NCBI RefSeq assembly: GCF_000718135.1
Contig: NZ_JOEM01000020.1
Span: 89,838-153,837, forward strand
DNA from: Streptomyces cyaneofuscatus
GTDB taxonomy: Bacteria > Actinomycetota > Actinomycetes > Streptomycetales > Streptomycetaceae
DNA: 64,000 nt
Reading direction: 5' to 3'
Positions 7,345 to 17,003 of the stretch are shown piece by piece (the first letter of the stretch is position 1; every line of letters begins with the position of its first letter). The position numbers and the translations under genes are program-made. The notes beneath the pieces were generated by a model. It saw only the letters and a program-made list of their open reading frames with translations, was not told the origin of the DNA and did not search any database.

Positions 7345-8694
7345 TCATCGCTTCGCGCGTACGCGTGCGAAGGCCGCCGACCGCCACGCCGGCCTGAGCC
7401 CCGTCGTGCCGAGGTCCGGCGGGTGGCGGTGGTGGACCTCCTCCTCGCGGTCCCCGTAGAGCAGGGTCACGTTGATGCGGAGATTCTCGTAACCGGGGCG
7501 GAAGCGGACCTCGTCCGACGCGTGGAACAGGTCGGAGTCGAAGATCACCGCCCGGTTCTGCCGGTAGGGGATGGTCATGCTGCGGGCCCGTCGGCGTCGC
7601 AGGAACGGCCGGATCAGGTCCTGGCGGCCGTTGTACGTGTCGAAGCCCCAGGACAAGGGGGCGTCGACGTCGTGCACCACCAGGCCCCCCGATTGCTCGT
7701 CGGTGTTCGCGTCGTCGGGGGTGATCCAGAAATTGACGTTGACGGCGGCGAAGTCCGCGTGGGTGGTGACGTCGGCGGGGACCTGGGGGCCGCACTTGAA
7801 GCCCCACATCTGGCGCAGCGGGTACCGGTCGCCGATGAGCCGCGGCAGGGCGTCCCGCAGTTCCTCGGCGATCTGCATGAGCAGGGGGCAGCTGAACCCG
7901 TCCTGCATGAGTGCGCCCAGCCGCCCGTGGGCGTAGCGGTTGCCGAACCAGACCGTCGATTCCAGGCAGAACCGGTACAGCTCGTCCAGCGCCTCCTCGG
8001 TGAGGAAGTCGTCCACGGAGACGACGCCGGGTGCGTTCGCCAGGTACTGCTCCTCGACGGCGGCGGGATCCCAGCGATCGGACAGCGCGCGTGCCACGCG
8101 CGGTGTGTCCCGGATGTGCAGCAGGCGGTTGTAGGTGGGGGCGATGCAGGCGTCGGCCTCGGGGTCCAGGGGCTTCCGGGCGTCGGGGCCGACGGCCGCC
8201 AGCCGGTCGTGCACGGCCTGGTAGGAGTCGATGACCTGGCCGTACTCCGCGCCCAGCACGCCCAGGCCCTGGAGGTGACGCATCTGGTCGATGTCGTGCC
8301 GCAGTTTGGGCACGCTCAGCGGGACGACCGACCGCCGGGCCGGATCGGCGGCGTCCCAGCGCAGCCGGGCGAGCAGCTGGGCGCACCCCTGGGCCAGCGG
8401 GAAGTCGCCTCGTTCCAGGGCCACCGTGATGGCCTCCGGCAACCACGCCGTGGCGTCGTCCCCCTGACCGTCGTCCGCCGTGCCCGGCGGGTCGCACCAC
8501 CGCAGCGCCTCGTCCTCTTGCTCCGAGGCGGCCAGCAGGAGCACCAGCTCGCGCCGGGCCGCCCGGTCCCGCGGTCCGGCCCGGAGGGCGTCGCGGAGAA
8601 CGCGCGCCGCCTCCTGCGCACGGCCCGCACCGGCTGCCGCCCTCACCTGCGCGACCACCGGGCCGGCCTCCCATGACGTACCCACCCACGTCAC
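7345..8694 (-). CDS. 2-oxoglutarate/Fe(II)-dependent oxygenase with helical N-terminal region
   Basis: 449-aa protein. The C-terminal half is a double-stranded beta-helix oxygenase: the iron ligands fit a THADFAAVNVNFWITP segment (His-x-Asp) and a distal His in LFHASDEVRF, with an Arg in YENLRINVTL as probable 2-oxoglutarate contact. The N-terminal about 200 residues are Ala-, Arg- and Leu-rich helices resembling TPR-like repeats (AQEAARVLRDAL, QGCAQLLARLRW), perhaps a substrate-binding platform. The GTG start at 8694 overlaps the upstream stop (GTGA), so it is translationally coupled to the 222-aa protein. It may hydroxylate a peptide or small molecule; the substrate is unknown. Confidence 0.75.
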   Translation of the reverse strand: MTWVGTSWEAGPVVAQVRAAAGAGRAQEAARVLRDALRAGPRDRAARRELVLLLAASEQEDEALRWCDPPGTADDGQGDDATAWLPEAITVALERGDFPLAQGCAQLLARLRWDAADPARRSVVPLSVPKLRHDIDQMRHLQGLGVLGAEYGQVIDSYQAVHDRLAAVGPDARKPLDPEADACIAPTYNRLLHIRDTPRVARALSDRWDPAAVEEQYLANAPGVVSVDDFLTEEALDELYRFCLESTVWFGNRYAHGRLGALMQDGFSCPLLMQIAEELRDALPRLIGDRYPLRQMWGFKCGPQVPADVTTHADFAAVNVNFWITPDDANTDEQSGGLVVHDVDAPLSWGFDTYNGRQDLIRPFLRRRRARSMTIPYRQNRAVIFDSDLFHASDEVRFRPGYENLRINVTLLYGDREEEVHHRHPPDLGTTGLRPAWRSAAFARVRAKR

Positions 8695-9359
8695 CCGAGC
8701 CGGAAGGCGCCGCGCGCCTGGAGCTCGACCGCGTAGCGTGCGAGGGCGTTGAGCGTCACCGCGGCGTACGGGGGCACGAAGCCCGCGCCGATCGCCTGCT
8801 GGTCGTCCGCCTGCTGGACATGGACGTAGGTGGTCCAGGTGATGCCGGTGACGAACGGGGTGCTGCCGCGGGCCTGCATGCCGATACTCTCCTGGTCCGC
8901 CGCCGCCTCTCCGTCCCCCTCGCCGCCTCCGCTCCCGCCCCCGTCGCCGCAGAGCGTGTGCGAGACATGGAGGTTGATGAAGTAGTGGAGCAGGTCGTCG
9001 GTGAGCCCGTGGATCCGCGTCGCCGACGTGCACCCCTCCAGCAAGGCCGCGAAGACCTCCTGACCGTCGTTCTCCACCGTCGCCCGGCAGAACTCCGTGA
9101 GGAACTCTCCCTGCGGGGGCACCGCGTCCGTGTGACGGTGCACGTACTCCTGGAACCACAGCAGAAGCTTCGGGTTGGCGAACACGGAGTAGACGAGCCG
9201 GTCGGTGAGGGCCGCCTGCTCGTCCGAGACGGGCGGCACCGCGAGGTACTCCGTCAGGATCTGCGACGGACCGGTGATGAACTGCTCCCGCAGGAGGAAG
9301 TCGGTCTCCATGGCCAGGAACAGTGCGTCGATCCGGCGCACGTTCGCGGCGCGGGACAT
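8691..9359 (-). CDS. Uncharacterised 222-aa protein
   Basis: Not recognised. A largely helical protein (VRRIDALFLAMETDFLLREQ, FANPKLLLWFQEYV) with a Gly/Glu-rich low-complexity insert (CGDGGGSGGGEGDGE) and a C-terminal region that may form strands (FVTGITWTTYVHVQ). The ATG at 9359 is used; an in-frame TTG at 9383 has a slightly better ribosome site (GGAAGAGAAG) and may be the true start. It is coupled by a GTGA overlap to the oxygenase gene. Upstream, in the same frame, lies the apparent 5' part of a small broken gene, so the long open frame through 9932 should not be read as one protein. Confidence 0.65.
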   Translation of the reverse strand: MSRAANVRRIDALFLAMETDFLLREQFITGPSQILTEYLAVPPVSDEQAALTDRLVYSVFANPKLLLWFQEYVHRHTDAVPPQGEFLTEFCRATVENDGQEVFAALLEGCTSATRIHGLTDDLLHYFINLHVSHTLCGDGGGSGGGEGDGEAAADQESIGMQARGSTPFVTGITWTTYVHVQQADDQQAIGAGFVPPYAAVTLNALARYAVELQARGAFRLG

Positions 9360-9450
9360 GACGGTGGATCGTTGTGCGTCCAAGGTCTTCTCTTCCCATC
9401 TCGGTGTTCCGGTCGGGTGGCCCGGTGGCTGCCGGGCCGGGGGACGGGGC

Positions 9451-10385
<935 letters not shown>

Positions 10386-10430
10386 ACGGCCACCGGACCG
10401 CTGCCCCGTTCACCGCTCTCTTCTCGCCCT

Positions 10431-10451
10431 GTCGGACAGTCCGACGATAAT
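10431..10451 (+). promoter_or_regulatory. Palindromic operator next to a -10 element
   Basis: GTCGGACAGTCCGAC (10431-10445) is a perfect palindrome around a central A, directly followed by GATAAT, a good -10 element. The start codon of the next gene is at 10482. A repressor bound here would block the promoter. Which regulator binds is unknown. Confidence 0.5.
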
Positions 10452-10481
10452 GGGACGACACCGACTCCCCCAGGAGATGTT

Positions 10482-11690
10482 GTGACCGGCGCCGACTACT
10501 TTGTCCCCTTCCGTACGAAACTGCGTTCGATGCGCACCGAGCCCTTCGGAGCCGATCCGGCGGGAGCGCGGATGCAGCGCATTCTGAACTCACCGAACTT
10601 CGCCGACGGGGTGTTCCAGAACCCGCTGGGAGCCCGGACCAGGCCGTCCGGGTCTGGGCTGGAATTCGCCAAGATCTACTTCCAGAAGGAGCAGCGGATC
10701 CGCAGGGCGCCGGCGGGCACCGTTCCGGTCCATGCCACCACGCTCGCCGATCTGGCCGCGCCGCCCGCCACCGGGCTGCGGCTGACCTGGATGGGTCACT
10801 CCAGCGTCCTCGCCGAGATCGACGGCCGCCGGGTCCTGTTCGACCCGGTCTGGGGAGAGCGGTGTTCCCCGTTCCCCTTCGCCGGACCCAAGCGGCTGCA
10901 CCCGGTGCCGGTGCCGCTGGCCACGCTCGGCCCCGTCGATGTGGTGGTGATCTCCCACGACCACTACGACCACCTCGACCTGCCGACGATCCGCGCGCTG
11001 GCGGGCACGGACACCGTCTTCGCCGTACCGCTCGGGGTCGGCGCCCATCTGGAGCGCTGGGGGGTGGCTCCCGACCGGCTGCGCGAGCTCGACTGGAACG
11101 AGACCGCGAAGGTCAACGGCATCAGCCTCACCGCCACTCCCGCGCGCCACTTCTGCGGCCGGGGCCTGCGGAACAACCAGCACACCCTGTGGGCCTCCTG
11201 GGCCGTCTCCGGCCCGGAACACCGGATCTACCACAGCGGCGACACGGGCTACTTCCCCGGCTTCCGGGACATCGGTGCCGAGCACGGCCCCTTCGACGTC
11301 ACGATGATCCAGATCGGCGCCTACTCGGAGTACTGGCCGGACATCCACATGACCCCCGCCGAGGGCATGCGGGCCCACCTGGACCTCCAGGGCGGACGCC
11401 CGCACGGGGTGATGCTGCCGATCCACTGGGGCACCTTCAACCTCGCCCCGCACGCCTGGGCCGAGCCCGCCGAGTGGACGAAGGACGCCGCCGAGGAGGC
11501 CGAGCAGGCGGCGGCGTTCCCCCGGCCGGGCGAACCCTTCGAACCCGGCGGAACGCTCCCGGTGGACTCCTGGTGGCGAGCCGTCTCCGCCCCGATGGCG
11601 GCCCCGCAGTGGCGTACGGCGGCACCGGACGCCGTCCCGGGCGGCGCGCCCGTCGTGCGTCGGGACCTCGATGTGGCCGGGGAGCGGTGA
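10482..11690 (+). CDS. MBL-fold metal-dependent hydrolase (UlaG/NAPE-PLD-like)
   Basis: 402-aa protein with the metallo-beta-lactamase signature SHDHYDHLD around residue 160 and further metal ligands in TPARHFCGRG, YHSGDTGYF and the late PIHWGTF. The pattern of a single strong HxHxDH motif followed by a long C-terminal tail matches UlaG-like lactonases and bacterial NAPE-phospholipase-D relatives. GTG start, with AGGAG six bases upstream. No signal peptide, so probably cytoplasmic. It has a probable operator-promoter directly upstream and ends in a shared terminator with the converging GAPDH gene. Confidence 0.9.
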   Translation: MTGADYFVPFRTKLRSMRTEPFGADPAGARMQRILNSPNFADGVFQNPLGARTRPSGSGLEFAKIYFQKEQRIRRAPAGTVPVHATTLADLAAPPATGLRLTWMGHSSVLAEIDGRRVLFDPVWGERCSPFPFAGPKRLHPVPVPLATLGPVDVVVISHDHYDHLDLPTIRALAGTDTVFAVPLGVGAHLERWGVAPDRLRELDWNETAKVNGISLTATPARHFCGRGLRNNQHTLWASWAVSGPEHRIYHSGDTGYFPGFRDIGAEHGPFDVTMIQIGAYSEYWPDIHMTPAEGMRAHLDLQGGRPHGVMLPIHWGTFNLAPHAWAEPAEWTKDAAEEAEQAAAFPRPGEPFEPGGTLPVDSWWRAVSAPMAAPQWRTAAPDAVPGGAPVVRRDLDVAGER

Positions 11691-11694
11691 CCTC

Positions 11695-11728
11695 CGGGTG
11701 AGGGCCCAGGTGCCTGGACCCTCACCCG
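11695..11728. terminator. Bidirectional hairpin terminator
   Basis: A 16-bp stem with one mismatch and a 2-base loop (arm beginning CGGGTGAGGGCCCAGG) lies between the converging MBL-hydrolase and GAPDH genes. It would stop transcription from both sides. Confidence 0.75.
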
Positions 11729-11737
11729 AAGCGGAGA

Positions 11738-13183
11738 TCAGGCCGCCGGGGCCGGGTACGTCGGGTACTCCACGCCGGAGACGTGCTGGACGACCCGGAT
11801 GACCTGGCACGAGTAGCCGAACTCGTTGTCGTACCAGAGGTAGAGGATCGCGTTGTCACCGTCGACCTTGGTGGCGCCCGCGTCGACGATCGAGGCGTGG
11901 CGGGAGCCGATGAAGTCGCTGGAGACCGCGTCGGGGGCGCTGATGAAGTCGATCTGGCGCTTGAGCGGCGAGGCCAGCGAGACGTTACGGAGGTAGTCGA
12001 GGACCTCCTCGCGGTCGGTCTCCCGGCCCAGGCGCAGGCTCAGGATCGCGATCGAGACGTCCGGCACCGGGACGCGGATGGAGCTGCCGGTGATCGGCGC
12101 GTCCAGGTCCGGCAGGGCCTTGGCCACGGCGGAGGCGGCGCCGGTCTCGGTGATGACCATGTTGAGTGCCGCCGAGCGGCCGCGCCGGTCGGAGCTGTGG
12201 TAGTTGTCCAGCAGGTTCTGGTCGTTGGTGTACGAGTGGACGGTCTCCACGTGGCCGCGCAGGACGCCGTACTCGTCCGCCATCGCCTTGAGCGGCGGGA
12301 CGATCGCGTTGGTGGTGCAGGACGCGCAGGACAGGATCTGCTCGTCGTCCTTGATCGTGTCGTGGTTGACCCCGTGGACGATGTTGGGGACGTCGCCCTT
12401 GCCCGGCGCGGTCAGGACGACCTTGGCGATGCCGGGGCGCAGGTGGTTCGAGAGCCCCTCGCGGTCGCGCCACCTGCCGGTGTTGTCGATCAGGATGGCG
12501 TCCTTGATCCCGTACTCGGTGTAGTCCACCGCCGTCGGGTCGTCCGAGTAGATCACCTTGATCTCGTTGCCGTTGGCGATGATCTTGCTGTTCGCCTCGT
12601 CGACGGTGATCGTGCCGGAGAACTGGCCGTGGATCGAGTCGCGCCGCAGCAGTGAGGCGCGCTTGACGATGTCCTGGCCGGAGCCCTTGCGTACGACGAT
12701 GGCGCGCAGCCGCAGTCCGTTGCCGGAACCGGCCTTCTCGATGAGGAGGCGGGCGATGAGGCGGCCGATGCGGCCGAAGCCGTAGAGGACGACATCGCGC
12801 GAGTCGCGGCGTTCGATCTTGTTGGCGCCGGTCGCCCCGGCGACGGCCTCGGCGGTGAACTCCTCCACGCTCAGGCCGCGGTCGTCCGCGCGGAACGTCG
12901 CGGCCAGCATGCCTATGTCGATCTGGGAGGGGCCGAGGTCGAGTGTCGTCAGCGCCCGCAGGAACGGCATCGTCTCGGTGACCGAGAGTTCCTCACCGGC
13001 GATCTGCCGGGCGAAGCGGTGGGTCTTGAGGATGCTGACCACCGACTTGTTCACCAGGGAGCGGCTGTGCAGCAGGACGTTCACGTCCTGCTCACGGTGC
13101 AGCTTCCCGATGATCGGGATCATCGACTCCGCGATCTCCTCGCGGTGCATCCAGTTGGTGAACGAGTCGTCATTGACAGTCAC
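11738..13183 (-). CDS. gap: Glyceraldehyde-3-phosphate dehydrogenase, large type
   Basis: 481-aa enzyme that oxidises glyceraldehyde 3-phosphate to 1,3-bisphosphoglycerate. The NAD(P)-binding motif VLYGFGRIGRLIARLL starts near residue 130 and the catalytic cysteine is in SCASCTTN near residue 286; the C-terminal WYDNEFGYS motif is intact. Usual GAPDH has about 335 residues; the extra N-terminal 130 residues (many Leu, Arg and Glu) are typical of a long actinobacterial type. GTG start with a GAAAGA ribosome site. A possible promoter (TTGAGG, 19 bases, TACCAT) lies at 13215-13245 on the minus strand. Cofactor choice cannot be read from the sequence. Confidence 0.93.
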   Translation of the reverse strand: MTVNDDSFTNWMHREEIAESMIPIIGKLHREQDVNVLLHSRSLVNKSVVSILKTHRFARQIAGEELSVTETMPFLRALTTLDLGPSQIDIGMLAATFRADDRGLSVEEFTAEAVAGATGANKIERRDSRDVVLYGFGRIGRLIARLLIEKAGSGNGLRLRAIVVRKGSGQDIVKRASLLRRDSIHGQFSGTITVDEANSKIIANGNEIKVIYSDDPTAVDYTEYGIKDAILIDNTGRWRDREGLSNHLRPGIAKVVLTAPGKGDVPNIVHGVNHDTIKDDEQILSCASCTTNAIVPPLKAMADEYGVLRGHVETVHSYTNDQNLLDNYHSSDRRGRSAALNMVITETGAASAVAKALPDLDAPITGSSIRVPVPDVSIAILSLRLGRETDREEVLDYLRNVSLASPLKRQIDFISAPDAVSSDFIGSRHASIVDAGATKVDGDNAILYLWYDNEFGYSCQVIRVVQHVSGVEYPTYPAPAA

Positions 13184-13542
13184 GTGTTTATCTTTCGAGC
13201 TAGGCGGCGCTCATATGGTAGCCGCCCCGGTGTGTTCATCCTCAAGGTGGTCCCGTCCGGGGGGCCGGGGTGGGTCGTGCCGGTGTCAATGCGGCGTAAT
13301 CGGGCGCCCGTGCGAGAGGTCATACCAGAGCGGGACGGATGGTGGGCAAGTTCCACAACTGCCCGTCGCGCACAGGTCGGTGGCGACTACCGTGTGTGCT
13401 CGGTGATCAACGGCGTGCTCCTGGATCCAGGGCGGCCCGACCGCTGACCCGAGCTGGACCGACCACCGCAGGTGCCACCGCAGGAACGCCGACAGGGGCG
13501 ACAGGAACGCCGATTCCTGATGCCCCCGTACCGAGGACGCTG
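13184..13542. other. 359-bp divergent intergenic region
   Basis: Region between the GAPDH and conservon genes. I see a weak GAPDH promoter candidate at 13215-13245 (minus strand) and a GAGGA ribosome site for cvnA at its right end. No convincing coding frame, RNA gene or operator is visible. Confidence 0.5.
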
Positions 13543-15588
13543 ATGTCTCAACTTCGCGCACCCGCCGCGCGACCGGACCGCCGCGAGGGCGGGCGGCACG
13601 GCCGCCCCGGCGCACGTGCCCACTCGGCCCCCACCAGGCCGCGCGCCGCCCAGCCGACCCCCGAGGGCCGCATACGGCCCCAGTTGCTGCGCACCGCGCT
13701 GCTCCCCACCATCGCCGCCCTGCTCAGCGGCGCGGCAGCCGTCATCTTCACCATCCGGGACGGTGCCGTCGACCCGTCCCCGGGCCTCTGGGCCGCACTC
13801 GGCGGATCGGCCGCCCTGGCCGTCGCCGCCGTCGCGGCCGCCTACCTCGGCGCCCACCGCGTGACCGGTGCTGTGCTCGACCGGGCGCTGGCGCTCCGCC
13901 GCGCCAGCGCCCAGGGCCAGGCCGAACTCCAGCGGGTGATGGAGCAGCTCCGCGCCGGAGAACCTGTCGGGTCCCGGCGGCCCACGCCGCCGCCCGCCCC
14001 CGACGGCGACGCCTTCGACCTGCTCGCCCAGGAGATGGGGCGGGCCCAGGACGCCGCGGTCACCGCCGTCGTCCAGGCCTCGCAGCTCTTCAGCTCCACC
14101 GGCAACGAACAGAAGGTCGAGGTCTTCGTCAACCTCGCCCGGCGGCTGCAGTCCCTGGTCCACCGCGAGATCCAGATCCTCGACGAGCTGGAGCACGAGG
14201 TCGAGGACCCCGACCTGCTGAAGGGCCTCTTCCACGTCGACCACCTGGCCACCCGGATCCGCCGCCACGCGGAGAACCTCGCCGTCCTCGGCGGGGCCGT
14301 CTCCCGGCGCCAGTGGAGCAACCCGGTCACCATGACCGAGGTGCTGCGCTCGGCCATCGCGGAGGTCGAGCAGTACCCCCGGGTCAAGCTCGTCCCGCCG
14401 ATGGACGGCACCCTGCGCGGCCACGCCGTCGCCGACGTGATCCACCTGCTGGCCGAACTGGTCGAGAACGCCACGGTGTTCTCCGCCCCGCACACCCAGG
14501 TCCTGCTGCGCGTCCAGCGCGTCACCGCCGGTCTCGCGCTGGAGGTGGAGGACCGCGGCCTAGGGATGCCGGACCACGAGCAGAACCGGATGAACGCCCT
14601 GCTCTCCGACCCCGACCAGGTCAACGTCGCCCATCTGCTCCAGGACGGCCGGATCGGCCTGTTCGTCGTCTCGGCCCTGGCCCGCCGCCACGGCATCGCG
14701 GTCCGCCTCCAGAGCAACATCTACGGCGGCACGCAGGCGGTCCTCGTCCTGCCGCAGACCCTCCTCGGGACCGACCCGGACGCCGCGACAGCGCCCGGCG
14801 CCGCCCCCGTACCGCCGCCCGGAGCCGTGCACCGGCCGCCCGCCGACGACGGACGGACGGCCCCGACCGCACCGCCGCAGGTGCGGGCCGCCCAGCCGCA
14901 GGCGGTCCCCGCACCGCCTGGCCAGGCACTCCCCGGCCAGGCGCCCCCCGGCCGAACGCCCTCCGGCCAGGCGCCCTCCGGTCACCCGCGCGACGCCCAG
15001 GCGCCGGGCTCGCACGCCCACGCCGCACCGGAGAGCCGCACGCCGGGGCCCCGGGGCGAGGCCCCGCCCCTCCCGCTGCGCGCCGAGCGGGTCGACCGGC
15101 CCGCACCGGCCGCGTCCGCCCCCGACCGGCCCGCACCGGCCGCCCTCACACCGGAGCACGCCGACCGCCCAGCCCCGGCCGCCTTCGTCCCCGAGCGGGT
15201 CGACCGGCCCGCGCCGCCCGCCGCCCGCCCCGAACTCCCCAAGCGGGCCAACCAGGAACACCTCGTCCCGCAACTGCGCGAGGCGCCCGTGCCCCGGGTC
15301 GAGGACGAGCACGCCCTGCACGACCCGGGCCTCATGGCCGCCTTCCGGCGCGGTGTCGACCTCGCCGAGGCCCAGACGGCCCAGGAGGAGGGGACCGGCG
15401 GCGGATACGGCGACGCCACCGGCACGCCGACCGCGCTCGACGCCCCCCTGGAGACCCTCGCCCCCCTCCCCGTACGCGGAGCCGCCGAAGCGCCCACGCC
15501 CCTCGGCCGCCCGCAGACCGGGCACGAGACCTTCCTGCCGGGCCACGCCGTGCCGGAACCCCGTAAAGACACGACTTTCAAGGAGTAG
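13543..15588 (+). CDS. cvnA: Conservon sensor kinase-like protein CvnA
   Basis: 681-aa membrane protein heading a conservon. Two membrane segments lie at about residues 50-70 and 82-104, followed by a helical dimerisation region and a GHKL ATPase domain at about 300-415 (N-box ELVENA, G-boxes DRGLGMP and GRIGLFVV). No clear phosphorylated His is seen. Residues 415-681 are a disordered Pro/Ala-rich tail with repeated RPAPAA units. Such proteins are thought to act as membrane anchors that control a G-protein-like complex formed with CvnB, C and D. The ATG at 13543 is chosen for its GAGGA ribosome site, although the frame is open further upstream. The stop is 5 bp before cvnB. Confidence 0.9.
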   Translation: MSQLRAPAARPDRREGGRHGRPGARAHSAPTRPRAAQPTPEGRIRPQLLRTALLPTIAALLSGAAAVIFTIRDGAVDPSPGLWAALGGSAALAVAAVAAAYLGAHRVTGAVLDRALALRRASAQGQAELQRVMEQLRAGEPVGSRRPTPPPAPDGDAFDLLAQEMGRAQDAAVTAVVQASQLFSSTGNEQKVEVFVNLARRLQSLVHREIQILDELEHEVEDPDLLKGLFHVDHLATRIRRHAENLAVLGGAVSRRQWSNPVTMTEVLRSAIAEVEQYPRVKLVPPMDGTLRGHAVADVIHLLAELVENATVFSAPHTQVLLRVQRVTAGLALEVEDRGLGMPDHEQNRMNALLSDPDQVNVAHLLQDGRIGLFVVSALARRHGIAVRLQSNIYGGTQAVLVLPQTLLGTDPDAATAPGAAPVPPPGAVHRPPADDGRTAPTAPPQVRAAQPQAVPAPPGQALPGQAPPGRTPSGQAPSGHPRDAQAPGSHAHAAPESRTPGPRGEAPPLPLRAERVDRPAPAASAPDRPAPAALTPEHADRPAPAAFVPERVDRPAPPAARPELPKRANQEHLVPQLREAPVPRVEDEHALHDPGLMAAFRRGVDLAEAQTAQEEGTGGGYGDATGTPTALDAPLETLAPLPVRGAAEAPTPLGRPQTGHETFLPGHAVPEPRKDTTFKE

Positions 15589-15593
15589 ACACG

Positions 15594-16028
15594 ATGCCGA
15601 GCGACATGCAGGCCGGTCAGGTCTCGGACCTGGACTGGCTACTGAGCGGACTGGTCCAACGCGTGCCCTACACGCGCAGCGCGGTGCTGCTCTCGGCCGA
15701 CGGACTGGTGAAATCCGTCCACGGCATGGACCCCGACAGCGCCGACCACATGGCCGCCCTGGCCGCCGGGCTGTACTCCCTGGGCCGCAGCGCCGGCGCC
15801 CGCTTCGGGGACAACGGCGACGTCCGGCAGGTGGTCGTCGAACTCGACTCCACGCTCCTGTTCGTCTCCACCGCCGGGTCCGGCACCTGTCTCGCCGTCC
15901 TCGCCGGCCGCGAGGCGGACGCGGCGGTCCTCGGCTACGAGATGGCGATGCTGGTCAAGAGCGTCCGCCCCTATCTGATGACCCCGCTGCGGCAGCCGGC
16001 CGGGGCACCGTTCACCCCGGGGCTGTGA
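15594..16028 (+). CDS. cvnB: Conservon roadblock/LC7 protein CvnB
   Basis: 144-aa protein of the roadblock/LC7 family. Characteristic parts are LDWLLSGLVQRVPYTRSAVLLSADGL at the start and the helix DHMAALAAGLYSLGRSAG. It probably binds and regulates the CvnD GTPase. Its stop overlaps the GTG start of the DUF742 gene, so the two are co-translated. Confidence 0.93.
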   Translation: MPSDMQAGQVSDLDWLLSGLVQRVPYTRSAVLLSADGLVKSVHGMDPDSADHMAALAAGLYSLGRSAGARFGDNGDVRQVVVELDSTLLFVSTAGSGTCLAVLAGREADAAVLGYEMAMLVKSVRPYLMTPLRQPAGAPFTPGL

Positions 16029-16402
16029 GGATGCCGGCCCCGCAGGACGGGCCCCTGCTCGACGACGCGGCCGGCCGGCTGATCCGCCCGTACACCGTCA
16101 GCAACGGCCGCACCCGGCCGTCCACCGGATTCGACCTGCTCTCCCTGGTCATGGCCACGGGCATCGAACCCGACATTCCCCTCGGCCCCGAACACACCGT
16201 GGCCCTCGGACTGTGCGAGGGGCCCATGTCCGTCGCCGAGATCGCCGCACACCTCCGGCTGCCCGCGGTCGTCACCAAGGTCCTCCTCTCCGACCTGGTC
16301 GGCTGCGGAGCGGTCACCGCGCACGCCCCCGCATTCCATGACACACCCACCGACCGATCCCTGCTGGAGGCAGTGCTCGATGGTTTACGACGACAGCTCT
16401 GA
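16025..16402 (+). CDS. cvnC: Conservon DUF742 protein CvnC
   Basis: 125-aa DUF742 protein with the family's LIRPYTVSNGRTRP start and a winged-helix-like middle (CEGPMSVAEIAAHLRLPA, VVTKVLLSDLV). The GTG at 16025 overlaps the cvnB stop (GTGA); an ATG two codons later is an alternative. The 3' end overlaps cvnD by 23 bp. It probably works as an adaptor in the Cvn complex. Confidence 0.92.
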   Translation: MRMPAPQDGPLLDDAAGRLIRPYTVSNGRTRPSTGFDLLSLVMATGIEPDIPLGPEHTVALGLCEGPMSVAEIAAHLRLPAVVTKVLLSDLVGCGAVTAHAPAFHDTPTDRSLLEAVLDGLRRQL

Positions 16403-17003
16403 CCGCACCGGAACCACCGAGTTCTTCCCCGTGGCCCTCAAGGTGCTGGTCGCGGGCGGATTCGGCGTCGGCAAGACGACCTTCGTCGGCGCGGTCAGCG
16501 AGATCGCCCCGCTGTCCACCGAGGAGCTGCTGACCCAGGTCAGCGTGGGGACCGACAACCTGGACGGCGTCGAGTCCAAGACGGCCACCACCGTCGCCAT
16601 GGACTTCGGCCGCATCACCCTCTCCGAGCAGCACGTCCTGTACCTGTTCGGGACGCCGGGCCAGGAGCGGTTCTGGTTCATGTGGGACGAGCTCTCCCAG
16701 GGCGCGCTCGGCGCCGTGGTGCTCGCCGACACCCGGCGGCTGGCGGAGTGCTTCGCCGCCGTGGACTTCTTCGAGCGGCGCGGCATCGGGTTCATCGTGG
16801 CGGTGAACGAGTTCGACGGCGCGTACCGCTACGAGCCCGACGAGATCCGGGCCGCGCTCGACCTCGGACCCGCGGTGCCGGTCGTCCTGTGCGACGCGCG
16901 GATCGCCAGCTCCGGTACGGGGGCGCTGGTCACCCTCGTACAGCATCTGATCAACGCGACCTCGGCGCCCGCCCCGCTCCAGGCCTTCGGAGCCCACCAG
17001 TGA
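16380..17003 (+). CDS. cvnD: Conservon GTPase CvnD
   Basis: 207-aa small GTP-binding protein. The P-loop is GGFGVGKTT near residue 24, the G3 region is LFGTPGQERF, and the base-specificity segment is VAVNEFDGA in place of a canonical NKxD. The start ATG at 16380 lies inside cvnC. It overlaps the next gene by 4 bp (GTGA). In known conservons the GTPase controls development or secondary metabolism; the target here is not known. Confidence 0.93.
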   Translation: MVYDDSSDRTGTTEFFPVALKVLVAGGFGVGKTTFVGAVSEIAPLSTEELLTQVSVGTDNLDGVESKTATTVAMDFGRITLSEQHVLYLFGTPGQERFWFMWDELSQGALGAVVLADTRRLAECFAAVDFFERRGIGFIVAVNEFDGAYRYEPDEIRAALDLGPAVPVVLCDARIASSGTGALVTLVQHLINATSAPAPLQAFGAHQ

